From positions 1-10,448 of the forward strand of contig CALCOR010000086.1 of NCBI GenBank assembly GCA_937897085.1: a DNA stretch of 10,448 bases, in the 5' to 3' direction. The position numbers and the translations under genes were made by a program. Positions 1 through 7,504 of the stretch are shown here, in pieces. Under the pieces are notes generated by a model. It was not told the DNA's origin. It did no database searches and saw only the letters and a program-made list of their open reading frames with translations. Numbering within the stretch: position 1 is the stretch's first letter; the number at the start of each line of letters is the position of its first letter. This DNA comes from an uncultured euryarchaeote (GTDB lineage Archaea > Thermoplasmatota > Poseidoniia > Poseidoniales > Thalassarchaeaceae).

Positions 1-2
1 AC

Positions 3-881
3 GACCTCTCGCCGAGTTTCAACCTCTTGCTCAACTCTCCATCCGCGTTCGACCCCGATGCCGCCGAGGATTACGAGAAGAACCGCTACGGCCTCGGGAT
101 GTCCTCCACAGATTCCTACCTCGACATCAATGACGATGGAGACCTCACCGTCGGACCTGCGGGAAGCGGGTTCGAGGGGGACCTACAGGGTCCGTTCGCT
201 GTCTACATCAAGTACTGCTTGTCGTCGCAGTGCGACGATTCGCGCACAGGTAGGGCGCACTTCGTGGCCGACGGCAGCCTGCTGATGAACACCGTTTACG
301 ATCACGGCCAGATGTACGGTGATCAGCAGACTGAGATTCCCGCCAACGACAACCGGATGTGGGTGCTCGACGCCATCGCCGAGGCGCTGCTCACCGGGAA
401 TGACTCGCTGATGCCGGGAGAGAACGCACAGGTCATCTTCGATGAGAGCCGGCACCAGCAGTCATCGATGGCTGGCGAGGCGTACAACCTGATGTACTAC
501 GTGCTCGTCTACTTCACCAGCGACTGGATGGCCATGCTCATCCTGTTCCTGTCGCTGTTCGTCGCATTCGAGGCGGTGATCATCCGCAAGACCGACCCTG
601 AACCGTGGCGCCATGTGTTCAGCATCATCTACTACGGATTCGGTGACGCCCGCAGATATGGATACTACAGCCGGGCGAACAAGATCAAGCAGGTGCTGCT
701 CTCGAGGGTGCGCAACCTGAACACCCTCACGAGGGAGGAGTTCGATGCTCTTCCGGCACGTGAACTGCAGGGGATGATCAACGACCCTGTGCTGGTGAAA
801 TTCGTGTTCGAGGATCGCAACTACTCGCTGGAGCAGTTGGTGGCTGTGGTCAAACGCATCAAGATGTGGGGCAGGAAATAA
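3..881 (+). CDS. DUF4350-like membrane-anchored protein, 3' part
   Basis: The reading frame is open to the left edge, so the gene begins outside the window. The TTG at 27 is an internal leucine codon, not a convincing start. About 292 residues are visible. The first 160 or so look extracytoplasmic. They include a GSLLMN segment near residue 91 and VIFDESRH near 144, which recall the DUF4350 arrangement of a 'store/show' strand followed by a V-F-DE-H motif. One strong membrane helix follows at about residues 174-194, then roughly 95 mostly charged residues, probably cytoplasmic. The next gene starts 15 bases after the stop and encodes a DUF58 protein. DUF4350 and DUF58 genes are often neighbours in MoxR-type clusters, which supports the call. 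The family assignment is by motif memory only. The biochemical role of DUF4350 proteins is not established. Confidence 0.72.
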   Translation, partial: DLSPSFNLLLNSPSAFDPDAAEDYEKNRYGLGMSSTDSYLDINDDGDLTVGPAGSGFEGDLQGPFAVYIKYCLSSQCDDSRTGRAHFVADGSLLMNTVYDHGQMYGDQQTEIPANDNRMWVLDAIAEALLTGNDSLMPGENAQVIFDESRHQQSSMAGEAYNLMYYVLVYFTSDWMAMLILFLSLFVAFEAVIIRKTDPEPWRHVFSIIYYGFGDARRYGYYSRANKIKQVLLSRVRNLNTLTREEFDALPARELQGMINDPVLVKFVFEDRNYSLEQLVAVVKRIKMWGRK

Positions 882-896
882 CGGGGGTGAGTAGGC

Positions 897-2150
897 ATGT
901 GGACGCGCAAGGCAGCACTGATGATGACCTCGGGAATCTCACTCGTACTCGTCGGCATGATGATGTCCAACTTCCAGTTGATGGTCATCGGCATCGCCTT
1001 CATCTCCTTCCTGGCAATCAACAGTTGGGTCACCGGCCACGGTGAGCTCGATATCGTGCGCACTCTGTCTGCGGACAACCTGTACAAGGGCGACGACCTC
1101 TACGTCGAACTGGCGATTACTAACACTGCTCGTCGACGGACGCAGTTGCTCGAAGTGTTCGACAACGTCCCGCATGAGATGAAGCTCCGCTCGGGCCTGA
1201 ACTACATGCGTATCAACCTCGGGCCGGGTCAGACGACGCGGATCCGCTACGTGCTGCGCTGTCCACTGCGAGGACACTTCTCGCTCGGGCCGATCTCGCT
1301 GCGCTATCGCAACACCTTCAACCTCTATTCCACTGAGATGTTCGTCGACCATCGGTCGGACTTGATCGTCTTCCCCCAGGTGAGGGATGTCGAGGAGGCC
1401 ATGGTCCGCAGTCGCACTCCCAAGATGTACACCGGCGCCACCACGCTGCGCATTCCCGGGCCGGGAACCGAGTTCTACTCGCTGCGGCAGTACGTCCCCG
1501 GTGACCCGTTCAAGAGCATCAACTGGAAGGCCTACGCTCGCACTGGAGAGTTGATGGTCAACGAGAAGTGTCGCGATGCGGTCACCGATGTGTTCATCCT
1601 GCTTGACAGCAGGGATGTTTCGCGTATCGGCACCGTGCTCAAGAATCCGCTCGAGATGGGTACCGTAGCCGCTGCATCGCTGGCCTCCTACTTCATCCAA
1701 AGGCGAGACTCGGTGGCGCTCGCGGTCTACGATGACAGGCTGTCATTCCTGCCAGCCGACGGTGGTGACAAACAGTACTTCAAGATCCTCAGTTCGTTGG
1801 CCGGCGTCGCACCCAAGGGCAACATGCCGTTGCAGGCTGTGACCAACGCGCTGAGTCCGCGCTTCAGCCGCGGCAGCCCCGTATTCATCATCAGTTCGCT
1901 CGAGGGTGACGGGACGGTCCCGCACGCCGTACGGGACCTCTCCGGGCGCAATCACGAGGTGATCGTGCTATCGCCTTCGAGCACCGATTACGAGCGACTC
2001 GTCAGCCGGGTCCCGAGGATGTCCTACGAGGTGATGAAACTCGAGCGGCAGAATCGGCTTACCGCGTTGGCGGGATTCGGGGCCAGGGTAATCGACTGGA
2101 TGCCTGACGTCGAACTGTCCCAAGCGTTACTGCAGGTGAAACTGTCCTGA
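897..2150 (+). CDS. DUF58 family protein, membrane-anchored
   Basis: 417 residues, a usual length for DUF58 (COG1721) proteins. Two hydrophobic segments sit at the N-terminus (about 7-22 and 27-43). A beta-rich region follows (about 50-150), and then the DUF58 signature at about 192-221: E-F-x-x-L-R-x-Y-x-x-G-D, then INWKAYARTGELMV. The rest resembles a von Willebrand A fold, with a strand ending FILLDSRD (233-240) where a MIDAS would lie. The usual DxSxS reads DSRDV, so metal binding is doubtful. The start is supported by GGGGTGA at 884-890, six bases before the ATG. DUF58 proteins are typically partners of MoxR AAA ATPases and are thought to help in assembly or activation of complexes. A MoxR gene is not visible but may lie upstream. 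Family confidence is high; function is inferred. Confidence 0.9.
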   Translation: MWTRKAALMMTSGISLVLVGMMMSNFQLMVIGIAFISFLAINSWVTGHGELDIVRTLSADNLYKGDDLYVELAITNTARRRTQLLEVFDNVPHEMKLRSGLNYMRINLGPGQTTRIRYVLRCPLRGHFSLGPISLRYRNTFNLYSTEMFVDHRSDLIVFPQVRDVEEAMVRSRTPKMYTGATTLRIPGPGTEFYSLRQYVPGDPFKSINWKAYARTGELMVNEKCRDAVTDVFILLDSRDVSRIGTVLKNPLEMGTVAAASLASYFIQRRDSVALAVYDDRLSFLPADGGDKQYFKILSSLAGVAPKGNMPLQAVTNALSPRFSRGSPVFIISSLEGDGTVPHAVRDLSGRNHEVIVLSPSSTDYERLVSRVPRMSYEVMKLERQNRLTALAGFGARVIDWMPDVELSQALLQVKLS

Positions 2151-2162
2151 GGAGATGAAAAT

Positions 2163-3416
2163 ATGGCGGAGGATGTGGCACCCCAGGAGGACCTCACCGA
2201 CGAGGGCGGGGTGCGCACCCTGCACCTGAAGGTGCTGCGCAAACAGTGGCAGGTTGTCGCCGTCCAGGTAATCGCCACGCTCGCACTGATCTGGCTCTAC
2301 CTGCAGATGGGGGAAACTTTCGGCTCCTGCTCACCTCAGCACGTCGACGATTCCGGTAACTCACTCTGGTGCCCCGCGCTGGACCACACCCTCACGCTGC
2401 AGGGCTTCGAGAACATGATGCGCGGTGAATCGGGTGATTCTGACTGGAAGTTGCCGCTGCCCGACTTCCTCACCGGTGTCGGCAACGAGGGACCCGGGCG
2501 CTACTACGTCCCACTGCTGCTGTGCGGATTGGTCGCCGGCGGTTGGGTGTTCCTCAACTTCCAGACCCCGCACCGCCGCCGTCAGGTCTACCTCGGTGTG
2601 CTCGTGGGCCTAATCATCTTCCTCGCCGGCCGCATGCTGCTCGGCTGGTTCTGGGGGATGCTCTACCACTGGGACCTCTACTGGCCGTTCTCCGTTGAAC
2701 CTGCTCGCAACCATGCCGTGACGCTCGTGTATCCGTTGACGGTCTATTCCCAGGTGTTCCTGCTCGCCATCTACTTCGTACCGGTGTGGACCGGCTTGAT
2801 GGGCATCTGGGGTCTGTCGCGTCGGATGATCGGCTGGTCATTGGGCACGGTGCTAGTCTATCTGGGACTCTACGCACTGCTGTCATTCGAGAGCGTCATG
2901 GTCTACTTCGACATCGGGCTGGCCCCACTCGCATCGCAGGTCGGGAGCGCCACCGCTCTGGGTGGTCTCGTTTCACCGGACATCTGGCCGTTGCTGCTGA
3001 TGGCGATGTTGATGCTCATCTATTCGGAATCCGGATTCGCCGGCATCCGTCATCTCGAGTACGCCTTCAGGCTACCTGAGTCGTGCAAGAAGGACCCCGA
3101 GTACGTCAACCAGTTCGACAGCATGCTCAACGGGCATCTGGTGCACACGGTCGGGATTTTCTTCACTGTCACTCTGTGCACGATGCTGGCACTGAAGTTC
3201 GACGACCTGCTGCTCGACTTGGTGAGTCTGTTCGGGGCGTCACAATGGAGCGGGCAGGTACAGGAGTCGCTTGAACTGCGCCTGACATATGGGAAGGTCA
3301 TCTCCGGGATGCTGTTCCTCATCTTCGTCGCCGGCCTGCGCTTCGTTGTGCCGTGGCAGCGAATCACCGGATTCGCCGAGACCTACATCCCGAAACTCAC
3401 CATGGGTCGCGATTGA
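2163..3416 (+). CDS. Polytopic membrane protein of unknown family
   Basis: 417 residues, not recognised as a named family. After a charged N-terminus of about 29 residues, hydrophobic segments lie near 30-48, 114-132, 142-160, 184-215 (possibly two), 222-245, 272-287, 325-346 and 378-395, giving about eight membrane helices. The loop between helices 1 and 2 (49-113) is polar, with C56 and C70, and may face outside. The gene starts 12 bases after the DUF58 stop. The stop itself is part of the ribosome binding site GAGGAG (2149-2154), so the two are probably translated together. Position at the end of a DUF4350-DUF58 operon suggests a membrane component of the same machinery; this is inference from context. 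It ends 7 bases from a convergent gene. Confidence 0.85.
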   Translation: MAEDVAPQEDLTDEGGVRTLHLKVLRKQWQVVAVQVIATLALIWLYLQMGETFGSCSPQHVDDSGNSLWCPALDHTLTLQGFENMMRGESGDSDWKLPLPDFLTGVGNEGPGRYYVPLLLCGLVAGGWVFLNFQTPHRRRQVYLGVLVGLIIFLAGRMLLGWFWGMLYHWDLYWPFSVEPARNHAVTLVYPLTVYSQVFLLAIYFVPVWTGLMGIWGLSRRMIGWSLGTVLVYLGLYALLSFESVMVYFDIGLAPLASQVGSATALGGLVSPDIWPLLLMAMLMLIYSESGFAGIRHLEYAFRLPESCKKDPEYVNQFDSMLNGHLVHTVGIFFTVTLCTMLALKFDDLLLDLVSLFGASQWSGQVQESLELRLTYGKVISGMLFLIFVAGLRFVVPWQRITGFAETYIPKLTMGRD

Positions 3417-3423
3417 GTTCTGC

Positions 3424-3696
3424 TCAACCCTTCATTCTGTTCCAAGTCCTGTGCAGGATGATCTGTAGCAGCCTAGCCGCTACGATTGCGGCGATTGGCA
3501 GGCCACAGTAGACCAACGGGAATTGGAGGGCGCGGTTCAGACCTTCCAGTTGGACGAGCGCGTCCGGTATCATCAGAACGGCGATGATCAGCAAGCCGAC
3601 AGTGAACAGCCGCTCCAGCCAGATGGGATAGCCCGGCGTGGGTGATGTGTCCACACCTGGTAGCGGACTTTCTCCACCGGCGACATCGTCGGTCAT
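3424..3696 (-). CDS. Small two-helix membrane protein
   Basis: 90 residues, no recognised family. The first 25 residues are polar and proline/glycine-rich. Two hydrophobic segments follow, at about 28-47 and 58-81, and a short basic tail ends the protein (HRTWNRMKG), suggesting a helical hairpin with a positively charged cytoplasmic end. It is the last gene of the leftward operon, 11 bases after the stop of the long coiled-coil gene. A GAGGCGG-like sequence about five bases before the ATG supports this start. Its place directly behind a large soluble coiled-coil protein makes a membrane-anchoring role possible, but nothing in the sequence proves it. It is conserved in neither length nor motif with anything I can name. 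Confidence 0.75.
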   Translation of the reverse strand: MTDDVAGGESPLPGVDTSPTPGYPIWLERLFTVGLLIIAVLMIPDALVQLEGLNRALQFPLVYCGLPIAAIVAARLLQIILHRTWNRMKG

Positions 3697-3707
3697 GTGT
3701 CCGCCTC

Positions 3708-6700
3708 TCAGATGTCGAGGTCGGAGAGTTCGTCCTCGAGGGAGGTGAGTGAGTCGCGTGCTGCCGGGTCAGCAGGCGGTGGAACTCCATCGATGGTGTC
3801 CGACCGCTCGGCGGCGGCGGCATCGAGGTTGGCCAGTTCCAGCTCGAGTCTGCTGATGTCGTCGAGTTCACCTGGGTCACCCAGGACTTCAGCGGGAGCG
3901 AGGCCAGCTGTCACCCGGCTGGTGAGGTCGATGCCATCCCGGTCAGCAGGTTCGGCAATCGGCTCCCATGTCTGGCTCGTGTCACTCGCATCCACCTGTG
4001 TGGGCGTCGCCTCGACAGACTCTTCGTCATCTGCATCGCCAGGATTCATCTGGGCGATGGCGGCCTTGTTGATCTCCGGGCGTTCCAACGCGGTGAGCAC
4101 ATGCTCCTCGAATGGCAGCATACCACTGCTTTGGAAGGTCCACAGCGAGCCCACAGGCGTCTCACCGGTCAGGCCGCTGGTGTCGAGCCTCTGCATCAGT
4201 TGCTCCAACACCTCGACCGTGTCGTCGAGGCTGGCTGCTTCGCCCCTGTCCCGCTGGTCAGCCTCGAGGTAGATGGCGTCGAGAGTCTGGCGCAGCAGCC
4301 GGCGGACCTCGCGTGATATCTGTGGAAGCGCCTCTGGCATGTGCGATACCGCTTCGAGAGGAGCGATCTCCTCTGTGGGCAGTCCGAGGTCGAGCATCTG
4401 TCGCAGTACTTCGCGCAGTTGCATCAGCATGGTGACGGACTCCTCGTACTCATCGAGCAGGTTCTCGAGATCGAGCACGACGTGAGCGACTGTCTCTGCA
4501 AGACGGTTCTCCAGCCTGTTCTGCACTGACCATCGAGTGAGGCCGCGAACGGTCTCGGCTGTCTCAGGTGCTTGCCGCTGGAGAAGGTCCATCACCTCGG
4601 TGGACAGTAGATATCGGGGAGTCTGGGCGACCTCGTCGACTGTGTGCTGGATGACCTGCAATCCTCGTTCGACAGCGCGGTCGAGCATGGCTACGCTGTA
4701 GCCACGGCTGTGCGCCGCGGTCATCCGATCGAGCACCGGTTCGAGTTGCGCCAGACCGCTCTCATCACCGAGAAGCGCCTGTGCCAGCGGCTCGGATGCC
4801 AGGCGGGCGCGGATCTTGTCCGCCTCTGCAATGTCCACGAGCGCGAGCTCGTGTGCGTCCTGCAGATCCTGTGCCTGTTCGATGAGCGCTCCCAGTTCAG
4901 CCTCGGCGTTGCCACGTCGAGAGTCGAGATCACCGAGTTCGCGCATCAGTTGCCGTCTTTCGCTCATCAGTTCGCGCAGTTCGGTCTGCATCAGAGTGTG
5001 CTTGCGATCCATCTCGGCTGTGCGCATCCGCTCCTCCTCAAGCAGCCTGCGACAGGTGTGCATCTCGCTCTCCGTTTGGTCGAGGTCTGCACGCCTCGCC
5101 TCGCGCTGCCGCTCTAGTTCGTTGACTTGCGCCTCTGCCTTTCGGTGACGCTCCCGCTGGGCTGACACCTGCTCGTTCAGCACCCGCTGCATCCGCTCGT
5201 CGTCATCGAGATTGCGACGAACCTCGACCAGCCTCGCTTCGGCTGCCTCGAGTTCGGACTTGGCGCGCGCCTCTTCGGTCAACAGCCCTTCAAGCGCTTC
5301 GAGCAATTGCTGTCGCGAGTCCATCTCGCCGATGGCACTGGCCAGTTCCTCCGCTCGTTGTGTGACCTGGTGTTCGAGTTCGGCGACGCGACGTGCAAGT
5401 CGCTCGGCCCGTGCGCCCTGCTCCTCCGAGTTCGCTTGTTCCTCTCTGATGCGCAGTTGGGACTCGTCGAGACGGTTCGAGAGTTCTGTGCGCACATCGC
5501 GGCCATCCTCCAGCAGTTCGCGAGTGGCAGCGATATCGGTCTTCAGTTCGTCACGCTCGACGTTGGCGGTCTTCGTCCGCGAGTCTGCGCGCGCCTTCTC
5601 CTGCTCGATTCGTGTGACGTCACCTTCGAGGCGCTCGATCTGCATGCGCAGTTCGCCCAGAGCCGGTCCTAGAAGTTGCGCTCTGGTCGTCCCCGGGAGT
5701 GCCTCGACCGCATCGGCATCCTCGACCAACTTCCAGTCGGAACGTTGCGATAGCATTCCTTCCATGCCAAGTTCGAAGCCGAACAGGGCGTCGAGTCTGC
5801 CTTTCAGCAACTCAAGCCGGTTCTCGCTGCGGGTGCGGCAAGAGGCAATCTGGTCAGCGAATTCGGACAGGCTCCAATCGGCAACGGTGGATGCGCGCAG
5901 TACCAACTGCATCACCCTGTCGAGCCGGTGCAGACGCAGCGTGTTGCCAGCGTTGGTGGCACTCATCACTGCCACCCCGACGGAGTTCACACCAGTGGCG
6001 CGAATTCCTACCGGAACCCCGCTGATCAGGGTGATGGCGATTGCCTCACCCTCGACCGGAGTCGATTCGAGATAACCGGTCGTGTGCTCGTCAGCGGCGT
6101 TACGCAAGTGAGAGATGAGTTGGTCGACACCCCCTTTGCCCTCCTTGACGATGACACCCTCAGGTAGCGGATCGCCCTCTTCGACGAGATCCTCGACGGC
6201 AGTGGGAGTCCTGAGCAGGGCGGCGGCGTTGGCCAGCATGGCCGTGTGGTCGGCTTCGGAGTCGGTCCAGACGGCGATGGCGGAATCACCAGCAGGCGCA
6301 ATCAGCAGGGAGCCGTCCGGTAGGGCGATCGAAGTTGACAACGGACGAGACATGTCCATCTGGGAACCGAGCGCGACCAGCGCCTCAAGATGTGACTGCA
6401 CGAGTGCAGCGAACGCCTCGCTGTCCAGCGGGAGGTCACCGGCGGAGTGCACAAGCAGGCCGTCCTCGACACCCGCGGCACCGCGGCTCACTTCGGATGA
6501 CGCCAGTTTCTCGATGAGCAACGAGAGATCCCGAGTTGGGATGTGCCCCTCGATTCTGGGAGTCGGCAGCAGGGTCCCCAGAGCTGTCGGGTCGCTGAAT
6601 GCTTCGAGCAGGTTGCGCGCCACTGACTCGAACTGTCCCCGGGTCCACATCGTCCCCGTGGACTTCAGGCCGTCACCGGCTTCCATCTCGGCGAGCATCG

Positions 6701-6917
6701 CTTCAGCGGTATTACCAGCGAGGAAGCGACGCTTGCCCTTCTGCTCCTCACACAACGCACCCACTGCTGCACCGGCGCAGATCAACCGATGACCACAGGC
6801 GACGCGCGCTCTAGGTCTGGAATAGGATATGCAGCCGAAGTCGAAGGGGAACGACCCCTGGCTGACACTCAGGTCGATTCCATCCTCAACTGTCTCTCCA
6901 ATTGGCATCTCGAACAT
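3708..6917 (-). CDS. Long coiled-coil protein with Roadblock/LC7-like domain
   Basis: 1069 residues. The N-terminus (1-90) is unrecognised and contains four cysteines (29, 41, 47, 56). Residues about 147-237 fit the Roadblock/LC7 pattern: GVEDGLLVHSAGDLPL opening strands, a helix, then DGSLLIAPAGDSAIAVWTD and a final helix. Residues about 262-345 form a second alpha/beta domain (GYLE, ITLISGVPVGI). From about 418 to 700 the sequence is almost continuously charged heptad-like helix, an extended coiled coil. Residues 700-955 are helical with no motif I know. The tail (about 957-1069) is acidic, low-complexity and probably disordered, ending SLEDELSDLDI. There is no Walker A or ABC signature, so it is not SMC/Rad50-like. 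It follows the stand-alone Roadblock gene with a four-base gap, and the ribosome site contains that gene's stop. A scaffold or polarity role with the neighbouring Roadblock protein is inferred. Confidence 0.85.
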   Translation of the reverse strand: MFEMPIGETVEDGIDLSVSQGSFPFDFGCISYSRPRARVACGHRLICAGAAVGALCEEQKGKRRFLAGNTAEAMLAEMEAGDGLKSTGTMWTRGQFESVARNLLEAFSDPTALGTLLPTPRIEGHIPTRDLSLLIEKLASSEVSRGAAGVEDGLLVHSAGDLPLDSEAFAALVQSHLEALVALGSQMDMSRPLSTSIALPDGSLLIAPAGDSAIAVWTDSEADHTAMLANAAALLRTPTAVEDLVEEGDPLPEGVIVKEGKGGVDQLISHLRNAADEHTTGYLESTPVEGEAIAITLISGVPVGIRATGVNSVGVAVMSATNAGNTLRLHRLDRVMQLVLRASTVADWSLSEFADQIASCRTRSENRLELLKGRLDALFGFELGMEGMLSQRSDWKLVEDADAVEALPGTTRAQLLGPALGELRMQIERLEGDVTRIEQEKARADSRTKTANVERDELKTDIAATRELLEDGRDVRTELSNRLDESQLRIREEQANSEEQGARAERLARRVAELEHQVTQRAEELASAIGEMDSRQQLLEALEGLLTEEARAKSELEAAEARLVEVRRNLDDDERMQRVLNEQVSAQRERHRKAEAQVNELERQREARRADLDQTESEMHTCRRLLEEERMRTAEMDRKHTLMQTELRELMSERRQLMRELGDLDSRRGNAEAELGALIEQAQDLQDAHELALVDIAEADKIRARLASEPLAQALLGDESGLAQLEPVLDRMTAAHSRGYSVAMLDRAVERGLQVIQHTVDEVAQTPRYLLSTEVMDLLQRQAPETAETVRGLTRWSVQNRLENRLAETVAHVVLDLENLLDEYEESVTMLMQLREVLRQMLDLGLPTEEIAPLEAVSHMPEALPQISREVRRLLRQTLDAIYLEADQRDRGEAASLDDTVEVLEQLMQRLDTSGLTGETPVGSLWTFQSSGMLPFEEHVLTALERPEINKAAIAQMNPGDADDEESVEATPTQVDASDTSQTWEPIAEPADRDGIDLTSRVTAGLAPAEVLGDPGELDDISRLELELANLDAAAAERSDTIDGVPPPADPAARDSLTSLEDELSDLDI

Positions 6918-6921
6918 TCAT

Positions 6922-6928
6922 TCACCTC
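6922..6928 (-). promoter_or_regulatory. Ribosome binding site overlapping upstream stop codon
   Basis: On the - strand the sequence reads GAGGTGA, four bases before the ATG at 6917. Its last three bases are the TGA stop of the Roadblock gene. This fixes the start of the long coiled-coil gene and suggests translational coupling of the pair. A second ATG at 6921 lies in another frame and leads nowhere long. Confidence 0.7.
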
Positions 6929-7266
6929 AACATATCATCAATCACGGGAGTCCGGGCACGCACTTCGTGGCGAAGTCGGCCGATGTTGGCTACCGAATCG
7001 CTGAGCACGAGCATCGAGTGGCCTCCGACGAGAGGAGCGAGCACGATGTGCCCTTGCTCACACTCCAACCACAGTTGCTCGATGCCCCCCAGTCCTGCCT
7101 CGCCGACCAGTCGTTCACTCTCCCTGAGAGCATCCGACCAGGTAGTCAGCATCTCGTCCTGCTCCATGTCCAGTGCGGTGGCCGTGACGGTCCACTGATC
7201 GTCGACCACGATTGCACCGACCACACCGGGAACCCGGCGGAAGCTTGCGAGCAATCTACGGAGCAT
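6922..7266 (-). CDS. Roadblock/LC7 domain protein (MglB-like)
   Basis: 114 residues, the standard size for a single-domain Roadblock/LC7 protein. Visible elements in order: an N-terminal helix (MLRRLLASFRRV), the first strands (GVVGAIVVDD, 14-23), a long helix (about 37-57), strands LWLECEQGHIVLAPL (65-79) and HSMLVLSD (83-90), and a closing helix beginning SVANIGRLRHEVR (91-103). Roadblock proteins dimerise and usually regulate or scaffold small Ras-like GTPases such as MglA; no such GTPase gene is in this window. The start is supported by GGGAG at 7271-7275 (- strand), four bases before the ATG. It heads a three-gene operon with the long coiled-coil protein, which has a Roadblock-like domain of its own. 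The two domains could pair directly, which is inference. Confidence 0.88.
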   Translation of the reverse strand: MLRRLLASFRRVPGVVGAIVVDDQWTVTATALDMEQDEMLTTWSDALRESERLVGEAGLGGIEQLWLECEQGHIVLAPLVGGHSMLVLSDSVANIGRLRHEVRARTPVIDDMLR

Positions 7267-7274
7267 TTGTCTCC

Positions 7275-7308
7275 CTTGAAGGCCATCGAGGCCGCGGGGC
7301 CCTTCAAG
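7275..7308 (-). promoter_or_regulatory. Hairpin next to the Roadblock gene ribosome site
   Basis: CTTGAAGG (7275-7282) and CCTTCAAG (7301-7308) are perfect 8-bp inverted arms with an 18-base GC-rich loop. In leftward transcripts the 3' arm ends at the ribosome binding site GGGAG (7271-7275) of the Roadblock gene, sharing one base. Pairing could limit access of the ribosome. The arms are visible in the sequence; the control role is inferred. Confidence 0.4.
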
Positions 7309-7346
7309 AGATTTGGGGAGGTCGGCCCTTCAGGGGCCGATTTGGG
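7299..7346. repeat. Split direct repeat GCCCTTCA...GATTTGGG
   Basis: GCCCTTCA occurs at 7299-7306 and 7325-7332. Each copy is followed by GATTTGGG, at 7310-7317 and 7339-7346, with spacers of 3 and 6 bases. Two 8-base words repeated in the same order within 48 bases point to a small duplication or a paired binding site. The extra bases in the second spacer complete the hairpin at 7322-7340. Confidence 0.55.
7322..7340. promoter_or_regulatory. Compact GC-rich stem-loop
   Basis: TCGGCCC (7322-7328) and GGGCCGA (7334-7340) are perfect 7-bp arms with the 5-base loop TTCAG. On the + strand three T residues follow, but no + gene ends nearby, so a terminator is unlikely. On the - strand it would sit in the leader of the Roadblock operon, just upstream of the hairpin at 7275-7308. 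Confidence 0.45.
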
Positions 7347-7474
7347 AATCAGTTTCAATTCGCCAACTGGAAGATCGAAAAATTGTGCGAACTGGGAGTA
7401 ATTTCGGAGGCTAAGGGTCAGTTCTCGACGGTCCTCTGGGTGCTTGATTCGGGGGTGGTGAGTAAATACCATTA

Positions 7475-7504
7475 TTCAATTGCATTTTATGAATGTCAAT
7501 TGAA
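7475..7504. promoter_or_regulatory. AT-rich 30-bp inverted repeat upstream of ttuA
   Basis: TTCAATTG (7475-7482) and CAATTGAA (7497-7504) are perfect 8-bp arms. Inside them CATT (7483-7486) and AATG (7492-7495) extend the stem by four pairs, with one unpaired T at 7496 and the loop TTATG. The element lies 60 bp before the ATG of the tRNA thiolase gene, overlaps the best AT-rich promoter patch, and contrasts with the GC-rich surroundings. It could be a regulator-binding palindrome or a DNA/RNA hairpin; the symmetry alone does not decide. Confidence 0.5.

Noticed and set aside
939..1700. A 253-codon - strand open frame opposite the DUF58 gene
   Set aside because: Antisense shadow of a well-recognised gene; no family resemblance.
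3697..6792. Several + strand open frames of 100-290 codons opposite the long coiled-coil gene, very rich in serine and arginine
   Set aside because: They mirror the codon pattern of the - strand gene; composition is low-complexity Ser/Arg, no motifs, no ribosome sites.
3708..6917. SMC, Rad50 or other ABC-type ATPase for the long coiled-coil protein
   Set aside because: No Walker A, Walker B or signature motif at either end; the N-terminal region fits a Roadblock-like domain instead.
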